The notes below the pieces were generated by a model. That model searched no databases and was not told the DNA's origin. It was given only the letters and a program-made list of their open reading frames with translations. Shown here in pieces: positions 9,425 through 18,656 of a stretch of 64,000 bases of DNA (position 1 is its first letter; each line of letters starts with the position of its first letter). Origin of the DNA: Bordetella genomosp. 13 (GTDB taxonomy: Bacteria > Pseudomonadota > Gammaproteobacteria > Burkholderiales > Burkholderiaceae_B); NCBI RefSeq assembly GCF_002119665.1, contig NZ_CP021111.1:3100001-3164000 (forward strand), read 5' to 3'. The position numbers were made by a program, and so were the translations under genes.

Positions 9425-10399
9425 ATGTACAAGCGAGTCACCCTACTGGCCGGCGCAGCCGCGCTGGCCTTCGGCACGGCTGCCAGCGCGCAGACCAAAT
9501 GGGATCTGCCCACCGCCTATCCCGCCAGCAACTTCCACGTCGAGAACCTGACCAATTTCGTCAAGGACGTCGACTCCCTGTCCGGCGGCAAGCTCAAGAT
9601 CACGCTGCACAACAACGCCTCGCTGTACAAGGCGCCCGAGATCAAGCGTGCCGTGCAGGGCAACCAGGCGCAGGCGGGCGAGATCCTGCTCAGCAACTTC
9701 GCCAACGAAGACCCGGTCTACGAACTGGACGGCCTGCCCTTCCTGGCTTCGGGCTACCAGGCCTCGTACAAGCTGTACCAGGCACAGAAGCCCTACCTGG
9801 AAAAGAAGCTGGCCTCGCAGGGCATGATCCTGCTGTACGCCGTGGCATGGCCGCCCCAGGGCATCTTCGCCAACAAAGAGCTGCGCCAGATCAAGGACAT
9901 GGCCGGCCTGAAGTGGCGCGCCTACAGCCCGGTCACGGCCAAGATCGCCGAACTGGTCGGCGCGCAACCCGTCACCGTGCAGCAGGCCGAGCTGTCGCAA
10001 GCCATGGCCACCGGCGTGATCGACTCGTACATGTCGTCCGGCTCCACCGGCTACGACACGAAGACCTTCGAGTACATCAAGAAGTTCTACGACACGCAGG
10101 CCTGGCTGCCCAAGAACGCCATCATCGTGAACAAGCGCGCGTTCGACGCCCTCGAACCGGCCGCGCAAGAGGCCCTGAAGAAGGCCGCGGCGCAAGCCGA
10201 AGAGCGCGGCTGGAAGCTGTCCGAGGAAAAGAACAAGTGGTACCTCGAGCAGCTGCAGAAGAACGGCATGGAGATCGTGAAGCCCACCCCCGAGCTGCGC
10301 GAGGGCCTGGGCGCGATCGGCAAGCGCATGCTGGACGACTGGCTGAAGAAGGCCGGCGCGGACGGCCAGGCCATGATCGACGCGTACCGGAAGCAGTAA
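9425..10399 (+). CDS. TRAP transporter solute-binding protein (DctP family), system 1
   Basis: A 324-aa protein with a Sec signal peptide (cleavage near AASAQ, residues 19-23). The mature protein has the DctP fold: PTAYPASNFHVENLTNFV near the start, then LKWRAYSPVTAKIAELVGAQPV (the region holding the carboxylate-binding Arg) at about 160. The C-terminus is KKAGADGQAMIDAYRKQ. It starts a complete dctP-dctQ-dctM operon and would deliver an organic acid to the membrane subunits in a sodium-driven process. The ligand cannot be read from the sequence. Confidence 0.92.
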   Translation: MYKRVTLLAGAAALAFGTAASAQTKWDLPTAYPASNFHVENLTNFVKDVDSLSGGKLKITLHNNASLYKAPEIKRAVQGNQAQAGEILLSNFANEDPVYELDGLPFLASGYQASYKLYQAQKPYLEKKLASQGMILLYAVAWPPQGIFANKELRQIKDMAGLKWRAYSPVTAKIAELVGAQPVTVQQAELSQAMATGVIDSYMSSGSTGYDTKTFEYIKKFYDTQAWLPKNAIIVNKRAFDALEPAAQEALKKAAAQAEERGWKLSEEKNKWYLEQLQKNGMEIVKPTPELREGLGAIGKRMLDDWLKKAGADGQAMIDAYRKQ

Positions 10400-10405
10400 A
10401 CCGCC

Positions 10406-10906
10406 ATGCGCCGTTTTCTGGATTGCCTGTACGGCGCGGCCGGCCTGCTGGCCGGTCTGTGCACCGTGGGCGTGCTGTTCGCGATCCTGGGCGGCATCGC
10501 CGCCCGGCAACTCGGCCTGAACCTGCCCGGCACGGATGCTTATGCCGGCTATTTCATGGCCGCGGCGGGTTTCCTGGCCCTGGCCAGCACGTTCAAGCAC
10601 GGCGAGCACATCCGCGTCACCCTGCTGCTGAATTCGCTGCCCCCTGCCGGCAGCCGGCGGCTGGACGTCTTCGCGCTGGCCGTGGCCGCCGTGCTTGGCG
10701 CGGCGTTCGCCTACTACAGCATCAAGCTCGCCCACGATTCGTGGCTCTACAACGACGTCTCCACCGGCAACGACGCCACGCCGCTATGGATCCCGCAGAT
10801 CACCATGGCGGTGGGCACGGTCCTGTTCCTGGTGGCCATCGTCGACGAACTGGTGCGCCGCCTGCGCGGCAAGCCCGCGCCCTCATCGCAGCAAACCCAT
10901 GAATGA
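10406..10906 (+). CDS. TRAP transporter small permease (DctQ family), system 1
   Basis: A 166-aa protein with four hydrophobic segments (about 8-30, 45-65, 86-106 and 130-150), the usual DctQ layout, and a charged stretch around FKHGEHIRV between the second and third. It begins six bases after the dctP stop and overlaps the next gene by eight bases. It pairs with the large permease to form the membrane complex. Confidence 0.88.
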   Translation: MRRFLDCLYGAAGLLAGLCTVGVLFAILGGIAARQLGLNLPGTDAYAGYFMAAAGFLALASTFKHGEHIRVTLLLNSLPPAGSRRLDVFALAVAAVLGAAFAYYSIKLAHDSWLYNDVSTGNDATPLWIPQITMAVGTVLFLVAIVDELVRRLRGKPAPSSQQTHE

Positions 10907-12197
10907 AATCCTGGTAATTATCATGCTGGTCGTCTCGATCTTCGCCCTGCTCGGCTGCGGGGTGTGGGTCGGCCTCACGCTGGCGGGCACCGCATGGATC
11001 GGCATGGAGATCTTCTCCAGCCGCCCGGCGGGCGACGCCATGGCCGTCACCATCTGGGGCGCGTCCTCCAGCTGGACGCTGACGGCCCTGCCGCTGTTTC
11101 TGTGGATGGGCGAGATCCTGTTCCGCACGCGCCTGTCCGAAGACCTGTTCAAGGGGCTGGCTCCGTGGCTGAACCGCCTGCCCGGCCGGCTGCTGCACAC
11201 CAACGTGATCGGCTGCGCCATCTTCGCGGCGGTGTCCGGCTCATCGGCAGCCACCTGCGCCACGGTCGGCAAGATGACCATTCCCGAGCTCAAACGCCGC
11301 GGGTATCCCGAGTCCAAGATCCTGGGCACGCTGTCGGGCGCCGGCACGCTGGGCCTGCTGATCCCGCCATCGATCATCATGATCGTCTACGGCGTGGCGG
11401 CCGACGTGTCCATCTCGCGGCTGTTCATCGCGGGCATCGTGCCCGGCATCGTGCTGGCGCTGCTGTTCATGGGCTACATCGCGTGGTGGGCCATCCGCAA
11501 TCCCGACGAAGTGCCGAAGGCCGACGCCCATCTGTCGCTGCCGCAGAAACTCCATCAGTCGCGCCACCTCATTCCGGTGATGCTGCTGATCGCCGCGGTG
11601 CTGGGCTCGATCTACACCGGGTTCGCCACGGCGACCGAAGCGGCCGCCGTGGGCGTCGTGGGGGCACTGCTTCTGTCGGGGCTGCAACGCTCGCTGACAC
11701 GTGCCAGCTTCATGCAATCGCTGCTGGGCGCCACGCGCCTGTACTGCATGATCGCCCTGATCCTGGCGGGTGCGCAGTTCCTCACGCTGGCCATGGGCTA
11801 TATCGGTCTGCCGCGCGCGCTGGCCGAATGGATCGGCGGGCTGGGGCTGTCGCAGTTCTGGCTGATCATGGCGCTGATGGTGTTCTTCGTCGTGCTGGGC
11901 TGCTTCCTGGACGGCATCTCGATCGTGGTGCTGACCATGGGCGTGCTGCTGCCCACGGTGCAGGCGGCCGGCATCGACCTGATCTGGTTCGGCATCTTCG
12001 TGGTCTTCGTGGTCGAGATGGCGCAGATCACCCCGCCGGTGGGCTTCAACCTGTTCGTGCTGTCCGGCATGAGCGGCCGCGAACTGCCCTACGTCGCCCG
12101 CGTGTCGATGCCGATGTTCTTCCTGATGATCGCGGCCGTGCTGCTGCTGTACTGGGTGCCCGGCATCGCCACCTGGCTGCCGATGCAGATGCGCTAG
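10899..12197 (+). CDS. TRAP transporter large permease (DctM family), system 1
   Basis: A 432-aa polytopic membrane protein with about 12 hydrophobic segments. It shows hallmark DctM stretches: SGSSAATCATVGKMTIPELKRRGYP, then GTLGLLIPPSIIMIVYG, and ITPPVGFNLFV near the C-terminus. The start at 10899 lies inside the end of dctQ (eight-base overlap), indicating coupled translation. It is the last gene of the operon and is followed by a 15-bp G+C hairpin shared with the convergent gene. Confidence 0.93.
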   Translation: MNEILVIIMLVVSIFALLGCGVWVGLTLAGTAWIGMEIFSSRPAGDAMAVTIWGASSSWTLTALPLFLWMGEILFRTRLSEDLFKGLAPWLNRLPGRLLHTNVIGCAIFAAVSGSSAATCATVGKMTIPELKRRGYPESKILGTLSGAGTLGLLIPPSIIMIVYGVAADVSISRLFIAGIVPGIVLALLFMGYIAWWAIRNPDEVPKADAHLSLPQKLHQSRHLIPVMLLIAAVLGSIYTGFATATEAAAVGVVGALLLSGLQRSLTRASFMQSLLGATRLYCMIALILAGAQFLTLAMGYIGLPRALAEWIGGLGLSQFWLIMALMVFFVVLGCFLDGISIVVLTMGVLLPTVQAAGIDLIWFGIFVVFVVEMAQITPPVGFNLFVLSGMSGRELPYVARVSMPMFFLMIAAVLLLYWVPGIATWLPMQMR

Positions 12198-12208
12198 CGA
12201 GGCGCAAC

Positions 12209-12243
12209 GCGGCCGGCGGCGCGGCAGTCGCGCCGCCGGCCGC
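12209..12243. terminator. perfect 15-bp G+C hairpin between convergent genes
   Basis: GCGGCCGGCGGCGCG (12209-12223) and CGCGCCGCCGGCCGC (12229-12243) are perfectly complementary across a five-base loop. The hairpin fills the gap between the dctM stop (12197) and the stop of the convergent DUF1445 gene (12251). It has no T run on either side, so it may act as a bidirectional roadblock, an RNA 3'-end stabiliser, or a Rho-assisted end. Confidence 0.6.
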
Positions 12244-12250
12244 GGCATGA

Positions 12251-13039
12251 TCACAGCACGGCCATGCGGCTGTTCAGCAGATCGGTCACCAGCATGTGCC
12301 CCGGCGCATGCGTGATGCAGAACTCGGGCCGCACCGCGGCCACCACCGATTGCGGCGTCACGCCGCAGGCCCAGAACACCGGGATCTCGCCCTCGCGTAT
12401 CTCGACGGCATCGCCATAGTCGGGCGTGTCAATGTCCGCGATGCCGATCTGCGCGGGGTCGCCCAGGTGCACCGGCGCGCCATGCACGGCCGGAAAGCGC
12501 GACGTGACCTGCACGGCGCGGATCGCGTCGGCCGCCTTCAACGGCCGCATGGACACCACCAGCGAACCGCCGAACACCCCCGCGCGATGAGTCTGGATAT
12601 TGGTGCGATACATCGGCACGTTGCGACCCTGCTCGATGTGCCGCACCGGCAGGCCGTCCTGCAGCATGGCCTCTTCGAAGGAAAACGAGCAGCCGATCAG
12701 GAACGACACCAGGTCGTCGCGCCACACGTCGCGCACATCGGTGGGCTCGGCCACCAGCTCGCCGTCGCGCCACACGCGATAGCGCGGCAGGTCGGTGCGG
12801 ATGTCGATGTCGCGGCCCAGCTCGGGCAGCGCCGGATCGCCGGGCTCGGACATCGCCAGCAAGGGGCACGGCTTGGGATTGCGCTGGCAGAAGTGTAGGA
12901 AATCCGCGGCCAGCGCGCGAGGAAGAATGGCCAGGTTGGCCTGTACGTGGCCGGGAGCCAGGTTGGCCGTGGGACCCGACAGCTTGCCGCTGCGGGCGTC
13001 CAGCCGCGCCTGATAGGCGGCGTCGACGTGCTGCGTCAT
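12251..13039 (-). CDS. DUF1445/YcsI family protein, putative hydro-lyase (D-glutamate cyclase family)
   Basis: A 262-aa soluble protein matching the UPF0317/YcsI family along its whole length: [20 protein letters not shown] near the N-terminus, then [26 protein letters not shown] and [11 protein letters not shown]. The family is annotated as putative hydro-lyase. The same domain forms part of mammalian D-glutamate cyclase, which interconverts D-glutamate and 5-oxo-D-proline. Found in one region with an oxoprolinase and an amidase, that activity is an attractive guess but remains unproven. It is the last gene of the TRAP-system-2 cluster on the minus strand. Confidence 0.85.
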   Translation of the reverse strand: MTQHVDAAYQARLDARSGKLSGPTANLAPGHVQANLAILPRALAADFLHFCQRNPKPCPLLAMSEPGDPALPELGRDIDIRTDLPRYRVWRDGELVAEPTDVRDVWRDDLVSFLIGCSFSFEEAMLQDGLPVRHIEQGRNVPMYRTNIQTHRAGVFGGSLVVSMRPLKAADAIRAVQVTSRFPAVHGAPVHLGDPAQIGIADIDTPDYGDAVEIREGEIPVFWACGVTPQSVVAAVRPEFCITHAPGHMLVTDLLNSRMAVL

Positions 13040-13060
13040 GGGTTACCTCTTCGTGTTCGT

Positions 13061-13074
13061 GTGTATGCACACCC
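13061..13074. promoter_or_regulatory. short dyad before the DUF1445 gene
   Basis: TGTGTATGCACACC (13061-13074) contains GTG/CAC half-sites around a TATG centre, 22 bp upstream of the start at 13039. GntR-type operators often look like this, but no GntR gene is present here. It could equally be chance. Confidence 0.2.
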
Positions 13075-13152
13075 TGGCGCCGCGGGCGCGGCGCGGTGGG
13101 TGCCATGGGTGCGGTAGCGGGCGACGCCGCGCGCGGCGCGACGTCTTTCGCG

Positions 13153-14505
13153 TCAACGCGCGGCCAGCAGGTCTTCCACGGCCATGCCGATGGACAGGAT
13201 GCGACGGTCGGCGCCATTGGCCCCCGCGATCATCAGCCCCACCGGCGCGGCGCCCGGCGCATGGCACGGCACCGACAGCGCGCAGCCGTCCAGGAAGTTG
13301 ATCAGCGTGGGGTTGCGCAGGATCAGCAGGTTGGCGGCCGTGTAGGCCGCGTCGGACTCGACCAGTTCGGACAGCACCGGCGCCACGACGGGCACGGTCG
13401 GCATCAGCACGGCGTCGTAGCCCGCGATGCGCCGCTCGACGGCGGCCACCCAGGCGCGGCGCGCGGCCATCAGGTCGATCCAGTCTGCCGCGGTGATCTC
13501 TTGCCCACGGCGGATGCGCGACACCACGCGCGGGTCGTAGCCGTCGGCCGCGCGAGCGATCAGGTCGCGGTGCCAGGCCCAGGCCTCGGCCGCGGTGTAG
13601 CCGCCCTTGGCGTTGATGGCGGCCAGCTGTGCGAACTCGGGCGTCTCGATCTCGTCTACCTGTGCCCCGGCCGCGGACAGGCGTGCCAGGGCCGCCGAGA
13701 ACGCGGCGCCGACCTGCTGGTCCATGCCGTCCAGCGCCAGCGTGGTGGGCACCGCCAGGCGCAGGCCGCGCAGCGCCGCGGGCCCGGGCAGCGGGCCAGT
13801 TTCACCGGCCAGCACGGCGTCCAGCGCGGCGCAGCAGCGCACCGTGGGCGCCAGCGGCCCGATGGAATCCAGATTGACGGACAGCGGCAGCACGCCTTCC
13901 ATGGACACGCGCTGCGCGCTGGGCTTGAAGCCGGCCAGGCCGCACAGCGCGGCCGGGATGCGCACCGAGCCGCCGGTGTCCGAACCGATGGCGCCGGCGG
14001 CCATGCCGTCCGTGACCGACACGGCGGCGCCCGACGACGATCCGCCGGGAATGCGGCCCGTGGCGCGGTCCCACGGGTTCAGCGGCGTGCCGTAATGCGG
14101 ATTGATGCCCAGGCCGGAGTAGGCGAACTCGGTCATGTTGGTGCGGCCCACCAGCACCGCACCGGCGGCCAGCAGGCGCTGCACCACCACCGCATGGGCG
14201 GCGGCGGGTGCGGCATCGCGCAGCACCATCGAACCGGCCGGCGTGGCCTCGCCGGCCACGTCGAACAGATCCTTGATGGACACGGGCAGGCCGTCGATGG
14301 CGGAGCGCACCAGGCCCGCGCCTCGCATCAAATCTGAAGCGCTCGCGGCGGCGCGCGCCCGCTCGGCGTACAGCTTGGTGAATACGCGGGCGCCCTCGCC
14401 GGCCGGATCGGCGGCGCGCGCCAGCGCGGCTTCGGTCAGTTCGAGCGAGGTGGCGCGGCCTTCGTTCAAGGCCGCGCGCTGTTCATGCAGTGAGGGGATC
14501 GACAT
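13153..14505 (-). CDS. amidase (amidase-signature family)
   Basis: A 450-aa protein with the amidase-signature Ser-cisSer-Lys triad. Lys78 lies in PVSIKDLFD, GGSSSGAAV spans 154-162 (cis-Ser at about 156), and the likely nucleophile Ser180 lies in GSDTGGSVRIPA. It is of GatA/AtzF-like length but has no gatB/gatC neighbours, so it is a catabolic amidase rather than a tRNA amidotransferase subunit. The start at 14505 (MSIPSLHEQ) is eight bases after the stop of the DUF2848 gene and is preferred over an upstream in-frame ATG inside that gene. It would release ammonia from an amide imported by TRAP system 2. Confidence 0.9.
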   Translation of the reverse strand: MSIPSLHEQRAALNEGRATSLELTEAALARAADPAGEGARVFTKLYAERARAAASASDLMRGAGLVRSAIDGLPVSIKDLFDVAGEATPAGSMVLRDAAPAAAHAVVVQRLLAAGAVLVGRTNMTEFAYSGLGINPHYGTPLNPWDRATGRIPGGSSSGAAVSVTDGMAAGAIGSDTGGSVRIPAALCGLAGFKPSAQRVSMEGVLPLSVNLDSIGPLAPTVRCCAALDAVLAGETGPLPGPAALRGLRLAVPTTLALDGMDQQVGAAFSAALARLSAAGAQVDEIETPEFAQLAAINAKGGYTAAEAWAWHRDLIARAADGYDPRVVSRIRRGQEITAADWIDLMAARRAWVAAVERRIAGYDAVLMPTVPVVAPVLSELVESDAAYTAANLLILRNPTLINFLDGCALSVPCHAPGAAPVGLMIAGANGADRRILSIGMAVEDLLAAR

Positions 14506-14512
14506 GGTGGTC

Positions 14513-15199
14513 TCAGGCGACTTCGGGCAGGACCTCGACATCATAACGATGGCGGATCGTGCGGCCCAGGCGCGGATCGTGCAGTTCCATGATGAAGGTG
14601 GTCGAGGGGCGGATGCCGCCGATCGCCGACACCGTGCCGCAGGTCATGCCGGTGCCGTCGGGCAGCGCGCGGCCGCCCTGCGTGTAGCCTTCGATCAGCT
14701 CCAGCGGCGTGCGCAGGGCGGACAGCGCGCCCTCCTGATACAGCACTTCGGTGCCGTTCTCGACGATGTGGGCGCGCAGCACCAGTTCGTCCCAGTGGCC
14801 GGCCACGTCGGCGTAGCGCCATGCGTGGCGCGCCACCGGCTTGACGCACAGCTGCTTGGACAGCGCCACGCTGTGGGCCTCGAGCTTGCGGTCGGTGTGA
14901 TCGGACGCGATGCTGACGTACAGCTCGCCGTCCAGCATGAACACGAAGGGCTCGACCTCGCCCGACGAGGCATCGCCGACGGCCTGCACGCGCTCATCCT
15001 GGGTCAGTTGGTTGTAGGCGACGCGGTAGTACAGCGGCACGCTGCTGGGACGCGGCACGCCGATGGCGGCCAGTTCCTCGATGTGGTGCTCGATGGCGGC
15101 GCGGTCGCGACCGGCCCAGCCGGCCACCACCAGGTTGCGAACGTCCACCTCTGCGGTGCGCACGGCGCCGGCGGTCTCGATCTGGAATACGGTTTTCAT
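14513..15199 (-). CDS. DUF2848 family protein
   Basis: A 228-aa soluble protein matching DUF2848 throughout, with PSSVPLYYRV at about 50-60, SDHTDRKLEAHSVALSKQLCVKPVA in the middle and DGTGMTCGTVSAIGG near the C-terminus. The fold resembles fumarylacetoacetate-hydrolase-type proteins, with acidic and His residues (SDHTDR) that could bind a metal. The family often sits with TRAP transporters and amidases. It follows dctM of TRAP system 2 across an intrinsic terminator and precedes the amidase by eight bases. No reaction has been assigned. Confidence 0.8.
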   Translation of the reverse strand: MKTVFQIETAGAVRTAEVDVRNLVVAGWAGRDRAAIEHHIEELAAIGVPRPSSVPLYYRVAYNQLTQDERVQAVGDASSGEVEPFVFMLDGELYVSIASDHTDRKLEAHSVALSKQLCVKPVARHAWRYADVAGHWDELVLRAHIVENGTEVLYQEGALSALRTPLELIEGYTQGGRALPDGTGMTCGTVSAIGGIRPSTTFIMELHDPRLGRTIRHRYDVEVLPEVA

Positions 15200-15216
15200 G
15201 GATAGTGCCCTGCTTC

Positions 15217-15243
15217 AAAAAGGCGCCGGCCGGCGGCCGGCGC
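15217..15243 (-). terminator. intrinsic terminator between dctM2 and the DUF2848 gene
   Basis: On the minus strand, GCGCCGGCC (15243-15235) and GGCCGGCGC (15231-15223) pair around a three-base loop and are followed by TTTTT (15221-15217). It lies just after the TRAP large permease gene and before the downstream enzyme genes on the same strand. The enzymes therefore depend on read-through or on a promoter in the short gap. Confidence 0.75.
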
Positions 15244-15249
15244 GCAACA

Positions 15250-16533
15250 TCAACTGAATGCCTGCGGCAGCCACAGCGCCAGTCCGGGGAACAGCGCGAG
15301 CAGCAACAGCATCACGAACATCGCCAGCACGAAAGGCAGGCTGCCGTTGATCACGGCGCTCATCGATCCGCTCTTGCGCAGGCTCTGCACCACGAACAGG
15401 TTCAGGCCCACGGGCGGCGTGATCAGCGCGGCCTCGACCAGGATGATGATGAGGATGCCCAGCCAGATCGGGTCGTAGCCCAGCCCGATCATGATGGGCG
15501 CCACGATGGGAATGGTGGTGATCATCATGGAAAGGGTTTCCATGAAGCAGCCCAGCACCAGGTAGAACACGACCACGATCAGCAGCATCCAGGCCGGCGA
15601 CAGCCCCAGGCCGCTGATCGATTGCGTCAACGCGTCGGTCAGGCCCGTGGCCGACATGACGAAGTTGAGAAAGCCCGCCGCCAGCACGATCAGCATGATC
15701 ATCGCGGTGGATCGCATCGTGCCCTCGACCGCTTCGCGCAGCATGGTCAGCGTCAGCCGGCCGAAGCAGGCCGCCAGTATCAACGCGCCCAGCACGCCCA
15801 GCGCGGCCGCCTCGGTGGGCGTGGCCAGGCCGGCGTAGATTGAGCCCACCACCAGCAGGAAGATGCCCAGCGGAGGCGCCAGGTGCACCAGGCTGGCCAG
15901 GCGCTCGCCCCACGACGCGTGGATCTTGCGCCCGCCCCAGGCCGGACGGATCAGGCAGGCCACGATGACGGTCAGCATGAAGAGCCCGGCCATCGCGAAG
16001 CCCGGAATGATGCCGGCCAGGTACAGCTTCGGCACCGACGAGTTCGTCAGCACGCCATAGATGACCAGGTTGATCGACGGCGGAATCAGGATGCCCAGCG
16101 TGCCGCCCGCGGCGAGACTGCCCAGGAACAGCGGTTCGTTGTAGCCGTACTTGCGGATCTGCGGGATGGACACCGTGCCCACCGTCGCGGCGGTGGCGAC
16201 GCTGGAACCGGACGTGGCCGAGAACAGCGTGGACGCGCCGATGTTGGCGTGCATCAGGCCGCCGGGCAGCCACGACAGCCAGAGGCTCATGGCGCCGTAC
16301 ATCTTCTCGGCGAACCCGGAGCGCAGCAGCACTTCGCCCAGCAGGATGAACAACGGGATGGCGACCAGCAGGAACTCGTTGTTCGTGCTCCAGGCGAGCT
16401 CGCCGATGGCGCGCGTCAGCGGCAGCATCGAATAGAGCGGGTCCAGGATCAGGCCCAGCACGCCCAGGGCGGCGCCCACCGGGATCGAGATGCCGATCAG
16501 GACCAGCAGCAGTATCAGTGCGGTGGCGATCAT
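15250..16533 (-). CDS. TRAP transporter large permease (DctM family), system 2
   Basis: A 427-aa polytopic membrane protein. DctM motifs are NEFLLVAIPLFILLGEVLLRSG, SGSSVATAATVGTVSIPQ, GTLGILIPPSINLVIYG and ITPPVGLNLFVVQS. The start codon overlaps the dctQ stop by four bases (ATGA). The order on the minus strand is dctP-dctQ-dctM. Downstream are DUF2848, amidase and DUF1445 genes, whose products probably process the imported compound. Confidence 0.93.
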   Translation of the reverse strand: MIATALILLLVLIGISIPVGAALGVLGLILDPLYSMLPLTRAIGELAWSTNNEFLLVAIPLFILLGEVLLRSGFAEKMYGAMSLWLSWLPGGLMHANIGASTLFSATSGSSVATAATVGTVSIPQIRKYGYNEPLFLGSLAAGGTLGILIPPSINLVIYGVLTNSSVPKLYLAGIIPGFAMAGLFMLTVIVACLIRPAWGGRKIHASWGERLASLVHLAPPLGIFLLVVGSIYAGLATPTEAAALGVLGALILAACFGRLTLTMLREAVEGTMRSTAMIMLIVLAAGFLNFVMSATGLTDALTQSISGLGLSPAWMLLIVVVFYLVLGCFMETLSMMITTIPIVAPIMIGLGYDPIWLGILIIILVEAALITPPVGLNLFVVQSLRKSGSMSAVINGSLPFVLAMFVMLLLLALFPGLALWLPQAFS

Positions 16534-17150
16534 GCGGCGTCTCCCTTGACCATGCGCTCGCCTGCGGCGGCTTCTTCCTCGGCCTCTTCCTGGGCGGATC
16601 GCACGCCGCAGATGGCCTTGACCAGTTGCACATCGCCGGTCACCAGCGCGGCGCTGGCGCGCACCAGCATCAGCGCGACGGTGATGCACATCCATGCCAG
16701 GCCCAGCAGCCACAGCGCCTGGGGAATCCACAGGGGCGTCGCCAGCGGCGTATTGGCGGCGGACTGCTGCGTCCACGAGGTGTCGACCATGTCGTAGGCG
16801 TAGCGCGTGAGCACGACCATGAAGACGCCCAGTGCGACCAGCGAGATCCAGTCGACGATGGCCGAGAGGCGTACCGGCAGGTACTGGTAGACCACGTCCA
16901 CGCGCACGTTGGCGCGCTGCAGCGTGGCGAAGGCCAGCGCCCATGACGTGCTGATGGCGAAGGCATAGCTCGACAGCTCGTCGGCCCCGCCGACGGTGTA
17001 GCCGACGAACTTGCGGGCCAGCACGTCAAAGGAAATCAACAGCACGCTGGCGATGGTGAGCGCGCCGCCCGCCCAGACCGCCACGCGGGAGCACGCCTCG
17101 GCGCCCCGCAACAGCGCGCCGAGCGTTCGGAAATGTTCGGTACGAGTCAT
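16530..17150 (-). CDS. TRAP transporter small permease (DctQ family), system 2
   Basis: A 206-aa membrane protein with four hydrophobic segments (about 26-46, 61-80, 105-125 and 148-170) and the conserved DctQ-type ALAFATLQRANVRVDVVYQ between the second and third. The C-terminal tail is charged (EEAEEEAAAGERMVKG) and longer than in TRAP system 1. ATG at 17150 with AGGATCC upstream is preferred over an earlier in-frame start at 17198. Confidence 0.88.
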   Translation of the reverse strand: MTRTEHFRTLGALLRGAEACSRVAVWAGGALTIASVLLISFDVLARKFVGYTVGGADELSSYAFAISTSWALAFATLQRANVRVDVVYQYLPVRLSAIVDWISLVALGVFMVVLTRYAYDMVDTSWTQQSAANTPLATPLWIPQALWLLGLAWMCITVALMLVRASAALVTGDVQLVKAICGVRSAQEEAEEEAAAGERMVKGDAA

Positions 17151-17226
17151 GATGGATCCTGTAGCCGGCATGGCCCGCGCCGTACGCGGTGCCGCCATGC
17201 CGGATGGGATTGCAAAGCGGGCCTGC

Positions 17227-18285
17227 TTACTTCTTGGCGACCAGGCCCAGCTGCTTGCCGATGGTGGCGTTGAAGTCGTTCACGCACTGGGCCGAGCAGC
17301 GCGCCGCCCACTTGGGCAGCACCGATTCCTCGAGCACCTTCTTCAGCAGCTGGCGGTCGGCGTCGCTGGGCTGCACCAGCACCATCTTGCCCTTCACCGG
17401 CAGCGTGCACGCCGCGGCGCCGGTGTTGCAGTCATAGCCCTGCTGGGTCTGGCGCGCGGCCGCGTCCCAGATGTCCGAGACCAGCTTGTTGATGTTGGTC
17501 TGCAGGAACTCGCGCACCTTGGGATCGAGCTTGTCCCAGGCCTTCTGGTTGACCGCGTGGATCTGCTGGTTCCAGTTGATCGGCAGCGCCACCAGATGGG
17601 TGGACACTTCGTACCACTTGGCCGAATAGCCCGACAGCGAACCGGTGATGGCGCAATCCACCACCTTGTTCTGCAGGGCCGGCACCACTTCGCCGAACGC
17701 CATGGTCACGCTGGTGCCGCCCAGCGCCTCGACGAACTCGGCGGTGGTGCGGCTGCTGGTGCGCACCTTCTTGCCCTTCAGGTCCGCCAGGCCATTGATG
17801 GTGGCATTGCAGAACAGCACCTGGGCGGGATAGGTCGAGATGCCCAGCAGCTTCACGTTGGCGCCTTCGCCATACATGCGCGCGTACACCGGCGCGAAGG
17901 CGTCGGTCACCTGGCGCGCGGTCTTCACGTCCGGCGCCATGCCGGCCAGGTCGATGGCCTCGTTGATGGGGTTGTCGCTGGCGAAGTACGACAGCGTGGC
18001 GGTACCGAATTCGATCACGCCCTGCGACATCAGGCGCAGCAGCTCGGGGCCCTTCAGGCCCATCTCGTTGAAGCCCTTGATCTCGGCCTTGACCTGGCCC
18101 TTGGACAGTTCAGGGATCGTCTTGGTCCAGAACGGCACTTCGTAGTCCTGGTAGGCCGTCAGGTTGCTGAGGCCACCGACCACCTTCAGCTGGGTCTTGG
18201 GCAGTTCCTGGGCATGGGCCGCACCGGCGAACAGCGCGGCGGCTAGCGCGGCGGCCAGCGCAATATGGGCGTAAGGCTTGTGCAT
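17227..18285 (-). CDS. TRAP transporter solute-binding protein (DctP family), system 2
   Basis: A 352-aa protein with a Sec signal peptide (cleavage after AAHAQ, about residue 25). The DctP fold is clear: VPFWTKTIPELSKGQVKAEIKG, DLKGKKVRTSSRTTAEFVEALGG (ligand-anchoring Arg in KVRT) and GEVVPALQNKVVDCAITG. Four Cys in the second half, two of them in ARCSAQC, could form disulfides, which is unusual for DctP. AGGAG stands before the ATG. It is the first gene of a minus-strand cluster running to 12251, downstream of a LysR gene. Confidence 0.92.
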   Translation of the reverse strand: MHKPYAHIALAAALAAALFAGAAHAQELPKTQLKVVGGLSNLTAYQDYEVPFWTKTIPELSKGQVKAEIKGFNEMGLKGPELLRLMSQGVIEFGTATLSYFASDNPINEAIDLAGMAPDVKTARQVTDAFAPVYARMYGEGANVKLLGISTYPAQVLFCNATINGLADLKGKKVRTSSRTTAEFVEALGGTSVTMAFGEVVPALQNKVVDCAITGSLSGYSAKWYEVSTHLVALPINWNQQIHAVNQKAWDKLDPKVREFLQTNINKLVSDIWDAAARQTQQGYDCNTGAAACTLPVKGKMVLVQPSDADRQLLKKVLEESVLPKWAARCSAQCVNDFNATIGKQLGLVAKK

Positions 18286-18656
18286 CGAAAACTCCTGGCA
18301 GAGGCGGGATCGCGTCGGCGCGCCGGGCCCCGTCACCCTGGCGGCACGCCGTGGAAACAGCAAAGAGTCGCCCCGCCACGCACGGCTGCGCGGGCTCTCC
18401 CCTTGCGTCGTTATAAGTAAATGACCAATGGCCGCATTCCATCCCCTTGCAAGAACTGCGTCCAATCGAATGTTCGGATGGAGGGGTATAAATTCTGCTT
18501 AAGTCTTGGTTGGCGCGCATGAAGAGACTGGCCGCAGAGCCAATGGCGACGCGGCTTTCCGGGCGGTCGGCCCGTTGCGCGCAGACTCTTGGATGGGGCC
18601 GCGGCACGCCGTGTGCGCACGGCGGGCAAGGGTAATTCCTAGGGTGCGGCCACGCT
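18286..18656. promoter_or_regulatory. 371-bp gap between lysR2 and dctP2
   Basis: No gene is visible. The interior (about 18411-18510) is richer in A+T than the flanks and contains TTATAAGTAAATGACC and GGGGTATAAATTCTGC, which could be promoter elements for the dctP2 operon and a LysR site. No clear T-N11-A dyad pair could be fixed by eye. Confidence 0.35.
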
